Of a stretch of 41,738 bases of DNA, positions 7,558 through 15,610 are shown piece after piece (position 1 is the first letter of the stretch; every line of letters starts with the position of its first letter). This stretch comes from a bacterium (GTDB taxonomy: Bacteria > Patescibacteria > ABY1 > BM507 > VMTK01). Both the position numbers and the translations under genes were made by a program. The DNA is taken from assembly GCA_030641105.1 (NCBI GenBank), contig DAOWHZ010000013.1:1-41738 (forward strand), written 5' to 3'. The notes below the pieces were generated by a model, which worked only from the letters and a program-made list of their open reading frames with translations, was not told where the DNA came from and did not search any database.

Positions 7558-7818
7558 TTTGATTAAATCCTACATTTTGCTATAATAAAAGAAACATATA
7601 TTAAAATGTAAATTTTTTAATCACAGCGCTTTTATTGGCAGCGGAAATCATGTTTTTAATTTAATTTTTTTGTTTCTTTGTCATTCCTGCGAAAGCAGGA
7701 ATCCAGTGATAGACAGACAATATAAGAATATTTGCATTAATGTCTAATGAGCTTATGTCCGTTTATTTTTTATCCATACTTTTTCGGTTTACCTCTGGAT
7801 TCCTGCTTTCGCAGGAAT

Positions 7819-8877
7819 TGTAGATGTTTACTAATTCGCTGACAGATTTTTAAGAAATTGAACTGGGTTTTGACCCTTAATTCCCTGATGTGGCCGTTCA
7901 TTATTGTAATAATAAAGATACTGGGATAACTCGTCTTGCAAGTGTTCCATAGAATCAAACACCATGTCTTCCAGCAGTTCTGACTCAATAGTTTTCCAGA
8001 ATCTTTCTACTTTACCATTAGTTTGGGGCCTATATGGCCTGGTATAGCGATGTTTAATGCCCATTTCCATAAGCATGCGCTCATATGGCTGATCTTCCGG
8101 ATTTTTCATGTTTTTATCGCCGAATTCAGAACCATTATCAAAAAGCAGTTCTTTAAATTCAATGTTATGTATTTGTTTAAAATAATTAAATATCCGTAAA
8201 CTGGCAAACATGGCTGTAAGAGACTTTAGGTTAGGAATAATTTCAACCCATGTAATTCTAGTGCAATCATCCACTATGGCAATTAAATACAATCGCTCTT
8301 TTACATTGGCAACAATGTCTTTGGCTAAATAATGGCAATCAACATGGGCTAATTCTCCAGCTTTGGTTTTAATGATTTTTCTTTTTTCTTGTTTCATTTT
8401 GCTAGTTAACCTATTTTTATTAAAACGTTTACTAATATTATACACGCCTGAGGGCGAGGGTGTAAACTGTTTTAATGTAGGTTTTAGCAGCGCTGATATC
8501 TCATACCGGCTTAAGCCCCTTTGTCTTAGCTCTATTACTTTGTTTTCAATGTAAGGGAGCGGCCTTCTGGATTTCCATTTAGGTCCTCTCTTTCGGGGCA
8601 GTAGATCATCATCTTTCCCGTTTTTAGCAAAACGATTGTAGTATTTTAAAAAAGTTTGCCGGTTAGTGCCATGAAAATGATAAAAATCAGAAACAAACTT
8701 AAACTGATGATGCTTTTTCTGCTTAACTAGTTCATATTCACTAATTAAAAATCTGAATTTTTTAACATAATTAATTGTTAAAGTCTTGTCATTTGTAGTG
8801 TTTCGCATAAAAATGTTAGATTAGTTGATTAATGATATTAACATATCATTTTGTCAACGAATTACCTAACATCTACA
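7819..8877. mobile_element. IS481-like insertion sequence, 1059 bp, with 5-bp target duplication
   Basis: The ends TGTAGATGTT (7819-7828) and AACATCTACA (8868-8877) are inverted repeats; similarity extends to about 26 bp with a few mismatches (TAATTCG and TTGACA on the right end). GGAAT at 7814-7818 and 8878-8882 is a direct target duplication. The single transposase fills the element. The intact ends, target duplication and ORF suggest recent insertion. Confidence 0.9.
7831..8808 (-). CDS. IS481/IS3-superfamily DDE transposase
   Basis: 325 residues. An N-terminal helix-turn-helix region (about 30-135, with RQRGLSRYEISALL) precedes an rve-type integrase core: first Asp in ELAHVDCHYL, second in LLFDNGSEFG, and the Glu in NGKVERFWKTIE, followed by NNERPHQGIKGQNPVQFL. 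This is the usual order for IS481 transposases. A single ORF with no frameshift favours IS481 over IS3. The start codon lies about 60 bp inside the right inverted repeat and the stop just inside the left one. It appears intact and so potentially active. Confidence 0.92.
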   Translation of the reverse strand: MRNTTNDKTLTINYVKKFRFLISEYELVKQKKHHQFKFVSDFYHFHGTNRQTFLKYYNRFAKNGKDDDLLPRKRGPKWKSRRPLPYIENKVIELRQRGLSRYEISALLKPTLKQFTPSPSGVYNISKRFNKNRLTSKMKQEKRKIIKTKAGELAHVDCHYLAKDIVANVKERLYLIAIVDDCTRITWVEIIPNLKSLTAMFASLRIFNYFKQIHNIEFKELLFDNGSEFGDKNMKNPEDQPYERMLMEMGIKHRYTRPYRPQTNGKVERFWKTIESELLEDMVFDSMEHLQDELSQYLYYYNNERPHQGIKGQNPVQFLKNLSAN

Positions 8878-8973
8878 GGAATGACAAAAAGGAAAAACAG
8901 GAATGACAAAAAGAGGAAAGAAGAAGTTGTAAATTACTATACATTAATATAGACAATAACCACAAAATACTTT

Positions 8974-9276
8974 ATGATAAAAAAATACAAAAAAACATAT
9001 TATGTTTATATCTTGGCCAGCAAACGAAATGGCACTTTATATATTGGCATAACCTCTAATATTAGAAGAAGAATTTATGAGCACAAAAATGATTTGATAG
9101 AGGGCTTTACTAAAAAGTACAAGGTGCATTTGTTAGTCCATTATGAAACATTTGAATATGTGAATAATGCTCTTACCAGAGAAAAACAGCTTAAAAGATG
9201 GAAACGTAAATGGAAGCTTGAGTTAATTGAAAAAGAAAATCCTCACTGGAAAGATTTATATGATGATTTGTTTTAA
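8974..9276 (+). CDS. GIY-YIG endonuclease domain protein (UvrC-like, small)
   Basis: 100 residues, essentially one GIY-YIG nuclease domain: YYVYIL early, then GTLYIGITSNIRRRIYEHK with the conserved Arg, and a distal Glu in NALTREKQLKRWKRKWK. Stand-alone proteins of this size occur widely, often in several copies, near repeats and mobile DNA; their role is unsettled. It sits just right of the IS and between two foldback repeat remnants, and shares no obvious operon. It lies outside the IS inverted repeats, so it is not IS cargo. Confidence 0.88.
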   Translation: MIKKYKKTYYVYILASKRNGTLYIGITSNIRRRIYEHKNDLIEGFTKKYKVHLLVHYETFEYVNNALTREKQLKRWKRKWKLELIEKENPHWKDLYDDLF

Positions 9277-9346
9277 TGTTTCCTATTACTGTTATCGTCC
9301 TGTTTTTTGTCGCGCCTGTTTTTGTTTTTTTATTATTCCCAATATT

Positions 9347-9430
9347 GTCATCCTCAGCTTGGTTGGGGATTGATTGGTAGTCCATGGGTAAGCGCGTTGA
9401 ACTCTGGATTCCTGCTTTCGCAGGAATGAC
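9347..9430. repeat. Partial foldback repeat before murG
   Basis: The right side (9411-9430) repeats CTGGATTCCTGCTTTCGCAG with GAATGACAAAA, the arm invaded by the IS at 7795. The left side begins TGTCATCC (9347) but has diverged. Together with 9277-9483 there is no gene here; no clear murG promoter was seen. Confidence 0.5.
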
Positions 9431-9483
9431 AAAAGAGAGTAAGGAATGACAAAAAAAGGAGGTGGAGTGGTATTGTAAATTTT

Positions 9484-10602
9484 ATGCAAAAAAATACTAA
9501 AAAGATACTACTAACCGGCGGGGGCACAGGCGGATCTGTGGCGCCGCTTTTGGCTGTGGCTGAGGAATTATGTAAGCCACCCAGTGGCTTTAGAGCCACT
9601 GGGTGGCTGTGGCTTGGCACAAAAAAAGGATTTGAAAAGCAGATGGTAGAGAATGCAGGAATTAAATTTAAGCCAATTTTTAGCGGTAAATTTCGCCGTT
9701 ATTTTTCATGGTGCAATTTTATTGATATATTTTTCATATTTACCGGTTTTATTCAATCTTTTTTTATAATACTGAAATGGCGCCCCAATTTAGTGATGAG
9801 CGCGGGGTCATTTGTCAGCGTGCCGGTTGTTTGGGCCGCCTGGCTGTTGCGAATACCGGTTTTAATTCATCAGCAGGACGCGCGCCCCGGACTGGCTAAT
9901 AAATTAATGGCGCCATTTGCCCGCATTATTACTGTAACATTTGAAAAATCTTTGGCTGATTACGGCGAGAAAGCGGTTTGGACAGGAAATCCAGTGCGAA
10001 GTAAGAAGTTTCCGCCCAAGGCGGATCATCCTCGGGCTGAAGAAGTTAGAAGTAAGAAGTTAGAAGAATTCGGATTTAAAAATGATTTGCCGGTTGTTTT
10101 GGTAATTGGAGGAGGAACCGGCGCAATGGCGATAAATAAATTAATTGGACAGAGTTTAGATAAATTAACAAAGTTTTGCCAAATTATTCATATAACAGGA
10201 AAAAATAAAAGAACTAACACCCAACACCCAACACCCAACACCCAGACTTACGAATTTCTCAATGCCCAGCAAATGGCAGAAGCTTATAGCGCATCTGACA
10301 TCGTGGTTTCACGCTGTGGCATGAGCGTATTGACTGAATTGTCATATTTAGTCAAGCCGGCAATTTTAATTCCTATTCCGGATTCGCATCAGGAAGAAAA
10401 CGCGGAAATTTTTAAAGAAAAAAATGCGGCAATTGTTTTAGATCAGAAAAAGTTGACTGGTGAAATATTGATTGATAATATTAAAAAGTTGATTAATGAT
10501 AAAGAGTTGCGTGATGAAATAAGTAATAATATTGGTCAAGTTATAAAAAGGGGAGCGAATGAGAGGATAATTAAAATTATAAGACAACTAGTAAATCGCT
10601 AG
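9484..10602 (+). CDS. murG: MurG, UDP-GlcNAc:lipid I N-acetylglucosaminyltransferase
   Basis: MurG adds GlcNAc to lipid I to make lipid II on the inner membrane face. The 372-residue protein has the N-terminal TGGGTGGSVAPLLAVAEEL loop, HQQDARPGLANKL in the middle, and the C-terminal UDP-GlcNAc site (VIGGGTGA, then SRCGMSVLTELS and PDSHQEENAEIF). Three segments look inserted: a palindrome at residues 31-42 (9575-9608), a Lys/Arg/Glu stretch near 176-194, and a tandem NTQHPTPNTQ stretch near 241-255 whose DNA is a short tandem repeat. All keep the frame. The usual neighbour ftsW is 9 kb away. murC follows after a 116-bp repeat-filled spacer. Confidence 0.96.
   Translation: MQKNTKKILLTGGGTGGSVAPLLAVAEELCKPPSGFRATGWLWLGTKKGFEKQMVENAGIKFKPIFSGKFRRYFSWCNFIDIFFIFTGFIQSFFIILKWRPNLVMSAGSFVSVPVVWAAWLLRIPVLIHQQDARPGLANKLMAPFARIITVTFEKSLADYGEKAVWTGNPVRSKKFPPKADHPRAEEVRSKKLEEFGFKNDLPVVLVIGGGTGAMAINKLIGQSLDKLTKFCQIIHITGKNKRTNTQHPTPNTQTYEFLNAQQMAEAYSASDIVVSRCGMSVLTELSYLVKPAILIPIPDSHQEENAEIFKEKNAAIVLDQKKLTGEILIDNIKKLINDKELRDEISNNIGQVIKRGANERIIKIIRQLVNR
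9575..9608. repeat. In-frame palindrome inside murG
   Basis: AGCCACCCAGTGGCT (9575-9589) and its exact complement (9594-9608) flank a 4-nt loop. It encodes part of KPPSGFRATGWLWLG, where MurG relatives have a short link before LG-T. Confidence 0.85.
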
Positions 10603-10616
10603 ACAGATAGAAATTT

Positions 10617-10715
10617 AAGATTTAAGATTGCAGATTTAAGATTGGTTTTGTGTTAAGGAGTGAAATATAGTTGAAATAATAAATCTAAAATCGGCAATCT
10701 AAAATCTAAAATTAA
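10617..10715. repeat. AT-rich inverted word repeat between murG and murC
   Basis: TTTAAGATTGCAGATTTAAG on the left is mirrored by AAATCGGCAATCTAAAATCT on the right. The same words occur at 12743-12842 and after murF (31244-31270). It leaves the two mur genes with a hairpin-forming spacer but no T-run. Confidence 0.6.
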
Positions 10716-10718
10716 TTT

Positions 10719-12233
10719 ATGAATTTAAATAAAATTAGAAAAATTTATATGATTGGCATAAAAGGCGTTGGCATGACTATGTTGGCGCAGTATTTGTCTG
10801 AAAATGGTATTGAAATAATAGGTTCTGATACTGAAGAAAAGTTTATGACTGATGAAGTTTTGGGAAATGCCGGTATTAATGTAATTGAAAAATTTGATAA
10901 AAATAATATTCCTCATGATGCCAACTTGATTATTTATTCCAGAGCATACAATTCGGATAATAATATTGAAGTAAAAATTGCTTTGGCTGGCAAAGTCAAG
11001 ACAATGACTTATGCCCAAGCCATAGGAAAAGTGTTTAATCAAAAGCATGGCATTGCAGTAGTTGGTTCGCATGGCAAAACAACAACAACGGCTTGGCTTG
11101 GCTATGTGATGGAAAGATCAGGATTAGAGCCCTCTGTTATGGTCGGCGCGACTGTGCCGCAGTTTAATGGAACAAGCTTAGTTGGCAAGTCAGATTATTT
11201 AGTTATTGAAGCTGATGAGTATCAAAATAAATTAAGGCATTTACAGCCCAAAGCAGTCCTGCTTAACAATATTGATTATGATCATCCTGATTTTTTCCCC
11301 AATGAAAAAGAATATAGGGATGTTTTTATTGAATTTATTAAAAAAATTCCAAGCAAAGGATTTTTAGTTGCTAATTTTGATGATTCGGTGATAAGAAAAA
11401 TTGTAAATGTGAATTATAAATGTAAAATAATTAGCTATGCGATTGATGAGATTGAAGGCGAGACGCCGGCGTCTCGCCTTCAATCTCATCAATCTGGTTA
11501 TATTGCTTACGACATTAAACAGCAAGACAACAAACAATATTTTAAAGTGAAGTTGGGAGTGAATGGTGAAATGGGCTGTGCGAGTTCCACGGGATTGCTT
11601 CGTCGCTCCTTCGTCGCTCCTCGCAATGACAATGGGGAGTTGGGCAATTTTTGTATTCAATTGTCAGGCAAACATAACATTTCCAATGCTTTAGCGGTTA
11701 TTGCGGCTTGTGTAGAATTAGGAATTGATTTGTCTAACATTAAGAAATGTCTGGAAGAATTTACAGGTACTGCCCGGCGCATGCAAATTTTAGGTCAATT
11801 TAAAGGCGCTGTTATTATTGATGATTATGCTCATCATCCAACTGAAATTAAAACTACTTTGGCTGGCGCTAGACAATTGTACAAAGATAACAAACTAATT
11901 ATTGTGTTTCATCCCCATACTTTTACTCGCACCAAGGTTTTGCTTAATGATTTTGCTAAAAGTTTTAGCCAAGCTGATGAAGTAATTGTGTTAGATATTT
12001 ATGGATCAGCGAGGGAAAAGCATGGGGGAGTGCATAGTAGGGATTTGGTGAAGAAAATAAGTAAAAATTTAGAAGTAACCTGCCTGCGCAGGCAGGGAAG
12101 TAAGAAAATTTTATATATCCCAACTTTAGATGAATGTGAGAAGTATTTGAGAGGAAATATTAAAAAAGGTGATACGGTGATTTTAATGGGAGCCGGGGAT
12201 GTGTTTAGGATAGGGGAGAGTTTAGTAAAATAA
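10719..12233 (+). CDS. murC: MurC-type UDP-N-acetylmuramate--alanine ligase
   Basis: Ligates L-alanine to UDP-MurNAc with ATP, the first peptide step of peptidoglycan synthesis. Of 504 residues, the N-terminal UDP-binding part has MIGIKGVGMTMLA, the ATP loop is GSHGKTTTT (116-124), the acidic centre is EADEYQ and the C-terminal region has TGTARRMQILG and DDYAHHPTEI. Mpl, a recycling ligase, shares these motifs, but position next to murG favours MurC. Three palindromic segments are inserted in frame, at about residues 241-259, 286-306 and 454-460; the last contains CCTGCCTGCGCAGGCAGG (12080-12097). A shared terminator follows. Confidence 0.93.
   Translation: MNLNKIRKIYMIGIKGVGMTMLAQYLSENGIEIIGSDTEEKFMTDEVLGNAGINVIEKFDKNNIPHDANLIIYSRAYNSDNNIEVKIALAGKVKTMTYAQAIGKVFNQKHGIAVVGSHGKTTTTAWLGYVMERSGLEPSVMVGATVPQFNGTSLVGKSDYLVIEADEYQNKLRHLQPKAVLLNNIDYDHPDFFPNEKEYRDVFIEFIKKIPSKGFLVANFDDSVIRKIVNVNYKCKIISYAIDEIEGETPASRLQSHQSGYIAYDIKQQDNKQYFKVKLGVNGEMGCASSTGLLRRSFVAPRNDNGELGNFCIQLSGKHNISNALAVIAACVELGIDLSNIKKCLEEFTGTARRMQILGQFKGAVIIDDYAHHPTEIKTTLAGARQLYKDNKLIIVFHPHTFTRTKVLLNDFAKSFSQADEVIVLDIYGSAREKHGGVHSRDLVKKISKNLEVTCLRRQGSKKILYIPTLDECEKYLRGNIKKGDTVILMGAGDVFRIGESLVK
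11441..11494. repeat. 54-bp perfect palindrome inside murC
   Basis: GATTGATGAGATTGAAGGCG and the next seven bases (11441-11467) are followed at once by their exact complement (11468-11494): 27 bp per arm, no loop, no mismatch. It encodes IDEIEGETPASRLQSHQS in frame. Confidence 0.95.
11575..11634. repeat. In-frame dispersed repeat inside murC
   Basis: Encodes CASSTGLLRRSFVAPRND. The DNA contains CACGGGATTGCTTCGTCGCT, a tandem TCGTCGCTCC pair and then TCGCAATGAC, resembling a widespread dispersed intergenic palindrome type (recalled, not checked here). Frame is maintained. Confidence 0.7.
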
Positions 12234-12251
12234 CTTAGAGTAATAAAACAA

Positions 12252-12282
12252 AAAACCACCTCGGTTGCAGAAGGGTGGTTTT
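12252..12282. terminator. Bidirectional terminator between murC and the DUF212 gene
   Basis: AAAACCACC (12252-12260) pairs with GGTGGTTTT (12274-12282). On the minus strand it runs into TTTTTTGTTTT, a good tail for the DUF212 gene; the plus-strand tail is shorter. Confidence 0.8.
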
Positions 12283-12301
12283 GTGCTATAATTAAAATAA
12301 T

Positions 12302-12736
12302 TCAGTTTAATATCCAGAAACCTATCAAACTAACTAAAAATCCAATCAAAGCGCCGACTAACACTTGAGCAGGTGTATGGCCAATGCGTTCTAACAAGCG
12401 AGGATATTTTTCATCAAGCATTTGATCATCTTTCAGGTCTTTTACTAAAACATTTAGAATTTTGCCGTGTTGGCCAAGATAGCGGCGAATGCCTAAAGCA
12501 TCTCTAATAACAATAATAGCTAAAATAATAGTTACAGCAAAAATAGGGGAATGCCAGCCCGCTTTTAGCCCTGTTATAACGGCCAATGAAATCACCATTG
12601 CGCTATGCCCGGAAGGCATACCGGAATAAGCAGCAAAATTTTTAAGATTAAATTTTTGCTGGTTGGATTTGATCAGCAATTTAATTGTTTGCGTAATTAA
12701 ACCGGAGAGGAGGGGCAAGAGTAGAATTTGGTACAT
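12302..12736 (-). CDS. Divergent PAP2 family (DUF212) membrane protein
   Basis: 144 residues, predicted membrane protein with four or so hydrophobic segments. The family signature GMPSGHSAM (39-47) keeps the PSGH core of PAP2 phosphatases, and RDALGIRRYLGQHG and RIGHTPAQVLVGALIG follow as usual for DUF212. PAP2 enzymes dephosphorylate lipid phosphates; activity in this subgroup is unproven. It is divergent from uppP across a 114-bp spacer, and both could serve undecaprenyl phosphate recycling (inference). Confidence 0.88.
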   Translation of the reverse strand: MYQILLLPLLSGLITQTIKLLIKSNQQKFNLKNFAAYSGMPSGHSAMVISLAVITGLKAGWHSPIFAVTIILAIIVIRDALGIRRYLGQHGKILNVLVKDLKDDQMLDEKYPRLLERIGHTPAQVLVGALIGFLVSLIGFWILN

Positions 12737-12742
12737 AGTTTA

Positions 12743-12842
12743 TAATTTAAGATTTAAGATTGTAGATTTCAGATTGATTTATAGATTAATGTTGATTATC
12801 GCATTATTTAATAAATCTTAAATCGAAAATCTGAAATCTTAA
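12743..12842. repeat. Inverted AT-rich word repeat in the DUF212/uppP spacer
   Basis: AATTTAAGATTTAAGATTGT with TTTCAGATT on the left mirrors AAATCTTAAATCGAAAATCT with GAAATCTTAAAT on the right. It occupies the whole divergent spacer, where the promoters of both genes must lie. Confidence 0.65.
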
Positions 12843-12850
12843 ATAAAATT

Positions 12851-13660
12851 ATGGATTATATTAACGCAATAATTTTTGGCATAATTCAAGGCATAACCGA
12901 GTTTCTGCCGATTTCCAGTTCAGGACATTTAGTGATTTTGCATAAGTTTATTAATTTGCCGATTAAAAATGAATTGGCGTTTGATGTTGTTTTGCATTTA
13001 GCTACGCTTTTGGCCGTGGTTTGGTTTTTTAGAAACGATGTTTATAATTTATTAAGATCATGGTTTAAAAGTTTTACCGGGCATAGGGATGAATTCAGCA
13101 AACTAAGCTGGCTGATAATTTTAGCCACAATTCCGGCTGGTTTGGCCGGCTGGTATTTTGAGGAAACAGTTGAATATATTTTTCGTTCGTTAAAGGTTGT
13201 AGTAGTTATGTTAATTATCGGCGGGGTTCTTTTGCTGATTGTGGAAAAAATAAGCCGAAAAATTGATGATTTAAAGAATTTGAGCTGGGCTAAAGCATTA
13301 ATTATTGGCTTAGCCCAGACCATTGCCTTGATTCCCGGCACTTCACGATCCGGTATTACTATTATAGCAGGTTTGGCAACAGGTTTAAAGAGGCAGGCCG
13401 CAGTTCGCTTTTCTTTTTTAATGTCAGTCCCAATTATTTTTGGCGCCAGCATTAGAAAGGCGCCGCAAGTGTTTGGGGCTGATTTAGCAAACAGTGAGCT
13501 GATTGTTTTAATTATTGCTTTTATTTTTTCATTTATTTCCGGTTTTCTGGCTATTAAATATTTTTTGCGATTTGCCCAAAACCATAGTTTAAATATTTTT
13601 GCTGTTTATAGGTTTGCTTTAGCGGCTGTGATAATTGTTGCTGGCTTGTTTTTGCGTTGA
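12851..13660 (+). CDS. uppP: Undecaprenyl-diphosphatase UppP (BacA family)
   Basis: Removes a phosphate from undecaprenyl diphosphate to regenerate the lipid carrier for cell-wall precursors. 269 residues, close to the family norm. Motifs: GITEFLPISSSGHL (14-27), with the conserved Glu and Ser residues, and PGTSRSGITI (155-164) containing the catalytic-site Ser/Arg. About eight hydrophobic segments. It ends with TGA, supporting the standard genetic code. A TGTCAT foldback element follows. Confidence 0.96.
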   Translation: MDYINAIIFGIIQGITEFLPISSSGHLVILHKFINLPIKNELAFDVVLHLATLLAVVWFFRNDVYNLLRSWFKSFTGHRDEFSKLSWLIILATIPAGLAGWYFEETVEYIFRSLKVVVVMLIIGGVLLLIVEKISRKIDDLKNLSWAKALIIGLAQTIALIPGTSRSGITIIAGLATGLKRQAAVRFSFLMSVPIIFGASIRKAPQVFGADLANSELIVLIIAFIFSFISGFLAIKYFLRFAQNHSLNIFAVYRFALAAVIIVAGLFLR

Positions 13661-13683
13661 TTATACATATAGTACCCCTTTTT

Positions 13684-13786
13684 TGTCATCCCGAACTCGC
13701 TTGCGAGTGAGGGATCTGCGGCCATGACAAGAACGATTAATCATGGCCGCAGATCCCTCACCAGCTAAAGCTGGTTCGGAACGGCA
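13684..13786. repeat. TGTCAT foldback element (type B)
   Basis: TGTCATCCCGAACTCGC at the left and CTGGTTCGGAACGGCA at the right are imperfect inverses, and ATGGCCGCAGATCCCTCA mirrors the inner left sequence. Very similar to 19878-19978. No ORF inside. Confidence 0.85.
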
Positions 13787-13808
13787 AAAGAGGGCATAAA
13801 TAAAAATT

Positions 13809-14444
13809 ATGTCAAACTTAATTGATGAATTAATACAATCCGATTATTTAAAATCTCCGGAAATTATACAGGCGTTTAGAAAGATTAAGCGGGAAGATTT
13901 TTTACGTCCTGGTGATGAATATCAGGCGGATATTAATGCGCCTTTATCTATTGGCTTCAGTCAAACAATTTCCCAGCCATTGACTGTGGCGTTTATGTTA
14001 GAATTGTTGCAAGCTAAGCCAGGCGATAAAGTATTAGATGTTGGCAGTGGATCCGGGTGGACTGCGGCTCTGTTGGCTGAGATTATTGGCGAGAAAGGAA
14101 AGGTTTATGGTTTAGAGAGAATAAAAGAATTAAAAGAGTTTGCTGAAAAAAATATAAAGAAATATAATTTTATTAGTAAAGGTATTGCGCAAATTTTTTG
14201 TTCAGATGGATATAAGGGTTTGCCAAAATTCGCGCCATTTGATAAAATTATTGTAGCGGCTGCGGCAGAAAAAATTCCTAAAGAATTATTAAAACAGTTA
14301 AAAGTTGGCGGTAGAATGGTTTTGCCTGTTGGCAAACAGTATGAATCGCAGGATATTGTTGTGATTGATAAAGTTGGTGAGGATAAATTTGAGGAGAAGA
14401 GGTTTCCGGGATTTGTTTTTGTGCCGTTGGTGAAAAATAGTTAA
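13809..14444 (+). CDS. pcm: Protein-L-isoaspartate O-methyltransferase
   Basis: Methylates isoaspartyl residues in damaged proteins using S-adenosylmethionine, in the cytoplasm. 211 residues, normal for the family. The N-terminal FRKIKREDFLRPG and SIGFSQTISQPLTVAFMLELL segments and the SAM loop VLDVGSGSGWTAALLAEI (about 76-93) are diagnostic. The end, PGFVFVPLV, matches FVPL of the family. Repeats flank it on both sides, and no operon partner is obvious. Confidence 0.94.
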   Translation: MSNLIDELIQSDYLKSPEIIQAFRKIKREDFLRPGDEYQADINAPLSIGFSQTISQPLTVAFMLELLQAKPGDKVLDVGSGSGWTAALLAEIIGEKGKVYGLERIKELKEFAEKNIKKYNFISKGIAQIFCSDGYKGLPKFAPFDKIIVAAAAEKIPKELLKQLKVGGRMVLPVGKQYESQDIVVIDKVGEDKFEEKRFPGFVFVPLVKNS

Positions 14445-14525
14445 TCAATTAATCGGTTAATCAGTTGCTTGGTTGCTTGATTTTTAAAACTGAGTAGTTA
14501 ATTAACTAATCAACTAATTTATTAT

Positions 14526-15566
14526 ATGAAATTAATAATTTTTGCTGGCGGAATCGGCACAAGGCTTTGGCCTTTATCAAGAGCCAATTCGCCAAAACAA
14601 TTTGACAAAATTTTTTCAGGCAAGTCAACTTTGCAGTTAGCTGTTGAGCGAGTCGCTCCTGCATTTGGCATAGAAAATATTTTTATTCAAACAGTAGAAA
14701 ATTTTAAAGATATTATCAGGAAACAAATCTCTGGTTTGCCAGAAGACAATCTTATAGTTGAACCAGGGCGAAGAAATTTAGCGCCTGCTGTTTGCTTGTC
14801 TGTAATTGAATTAAAGAACCGCGGGTTTAAAGGGCCAATGGCAATACTTTGGGCTGACCATTTAATGGATAATCCACAAGAATTTGTTCAGGCCCTGAAA
14901 ATAGGTGAAAGCTTAATTAAGGAAAAAGGGGACAGATTTATTTTTTTAGGCGAGAAACCTCGTTTTGCTAATAATAATTTAGGTTGGATTAAGATTGGCG
15001 AGAGAATCGGTTCAATAAATAATAATGATTATTTTTCCTTTGAGGGCTGGAAATATAAACCGGCTGTTGAAGAATGCGGCCAGATATTCAGAGAAGGCAA
15101 AAGCTATTGGAATCCAGGGTATTTTATAACTTCAATTGAATTTTTATTAGAGCAATATAAAATATTAGCGCCAGAAATTTATAAAAATGTATCAAAAGGA
15201 AAATATGAACAAGCAAAAGCAACACATTTTGATAGAGCTATTATTGAAAAAATCGATTTATCTCAAGCCGTTGTAATAAAAACTAACATGGGCTGGAGTG
15301 ATCCTGGCACATTGTATGCTTTGAAAGAAGCGCTAGAAGAAAACAAACAGGCCAATGTAATTCATGGCCAGGTAACAACTCTTAACACTTCTGACAGCTT
15401 AATTTATAATTTAGAAAAAGGCAAATTAGTTACTGCAATAGGACTGGCAGGAATGGTAATAGTCAATACACCAGATGCCTTGGTTGTGGTGCCGAAAGAA
15501 GAAGTGGTGCATATTACTGATTTAGTAAAAAAATTGAAAGAGCAGGGCAGGGAGGAATATTTATAA
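14526..15566 (+). CDS. manC: Mannose-1-phosphate guanylyltransferase
   Basis: Makes GDP-mannose from GTP and mannose-1-phosphate for polysaccharide or glycan synthesis. 346 residues: the nucleotidyltransferase domain alone, without the C-terminal isomerase domain of bifunctional ManC. Signature IIFAGGIGTRLWPLSRANSPKQF (4-26) with the GXGTRLWP-PK core, then VEPGRRNLAPAVCL, LWADHLM and WNPGYFI. The palindrome content is low compared with its neighbours. The spacer before it contains repeated TTAATCAATTAATCGG words. Confidence 0.9.
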   Translation: MKLIIFAGGIGTRLWPLSRANSPKQFDKIFSGKSTLQLAVERVAPAFGIENIFIQTVENFKDIIRKQISGLPEDNLIVEPGRRNLAPAVCLSVIELKNRGFKGPMAILWADHLMDNPQEFVQALKIGESLIKEKGDRFIFLGEKPRFANNNLGWIKIGERIGSINNNDYFSFEGWKYKPAVEECGQIFREGKSYWNPGYFITSIEFLLEQYKILAPEIYKNVSKGKYEQAKATHFDRAIIEKIDLSQAVVIKTNMGWSDPGTLYALKEALEENKQANVIHGQVTTLNTSDSLIYNLEKGKLVTAIGLAGMVIVNTPDALVVVPKEEVVHITDLVKKLKEQGREEYL

Positions 15567-15610
15567 CAGATAGCAGACAACAGAAATTGTTATTTGTTAT
15601 CTAAAACAAC

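Larger units (their letters stand above)
7677..8889. repeat. Foldback repeat interrupted by an IS element
   Basis: The left arm 7677-7706 (TTTGTCATTCCTGCGAAAGC and on to ATCCAG) is the inverse of the right arm 7795-7818, which continues as GACAAA at 8883 after the IS. Without the IS this is a foldback unit of about 150 bp of the kind seen elsewhere in the window with TGTCAT ends. Confidence 0.75.

Noticed and set aside
8974..9276. GIY-YIG gene as cargo of the IS element
   Set aside because: It lies outside the inverted repeats and the target duplication.
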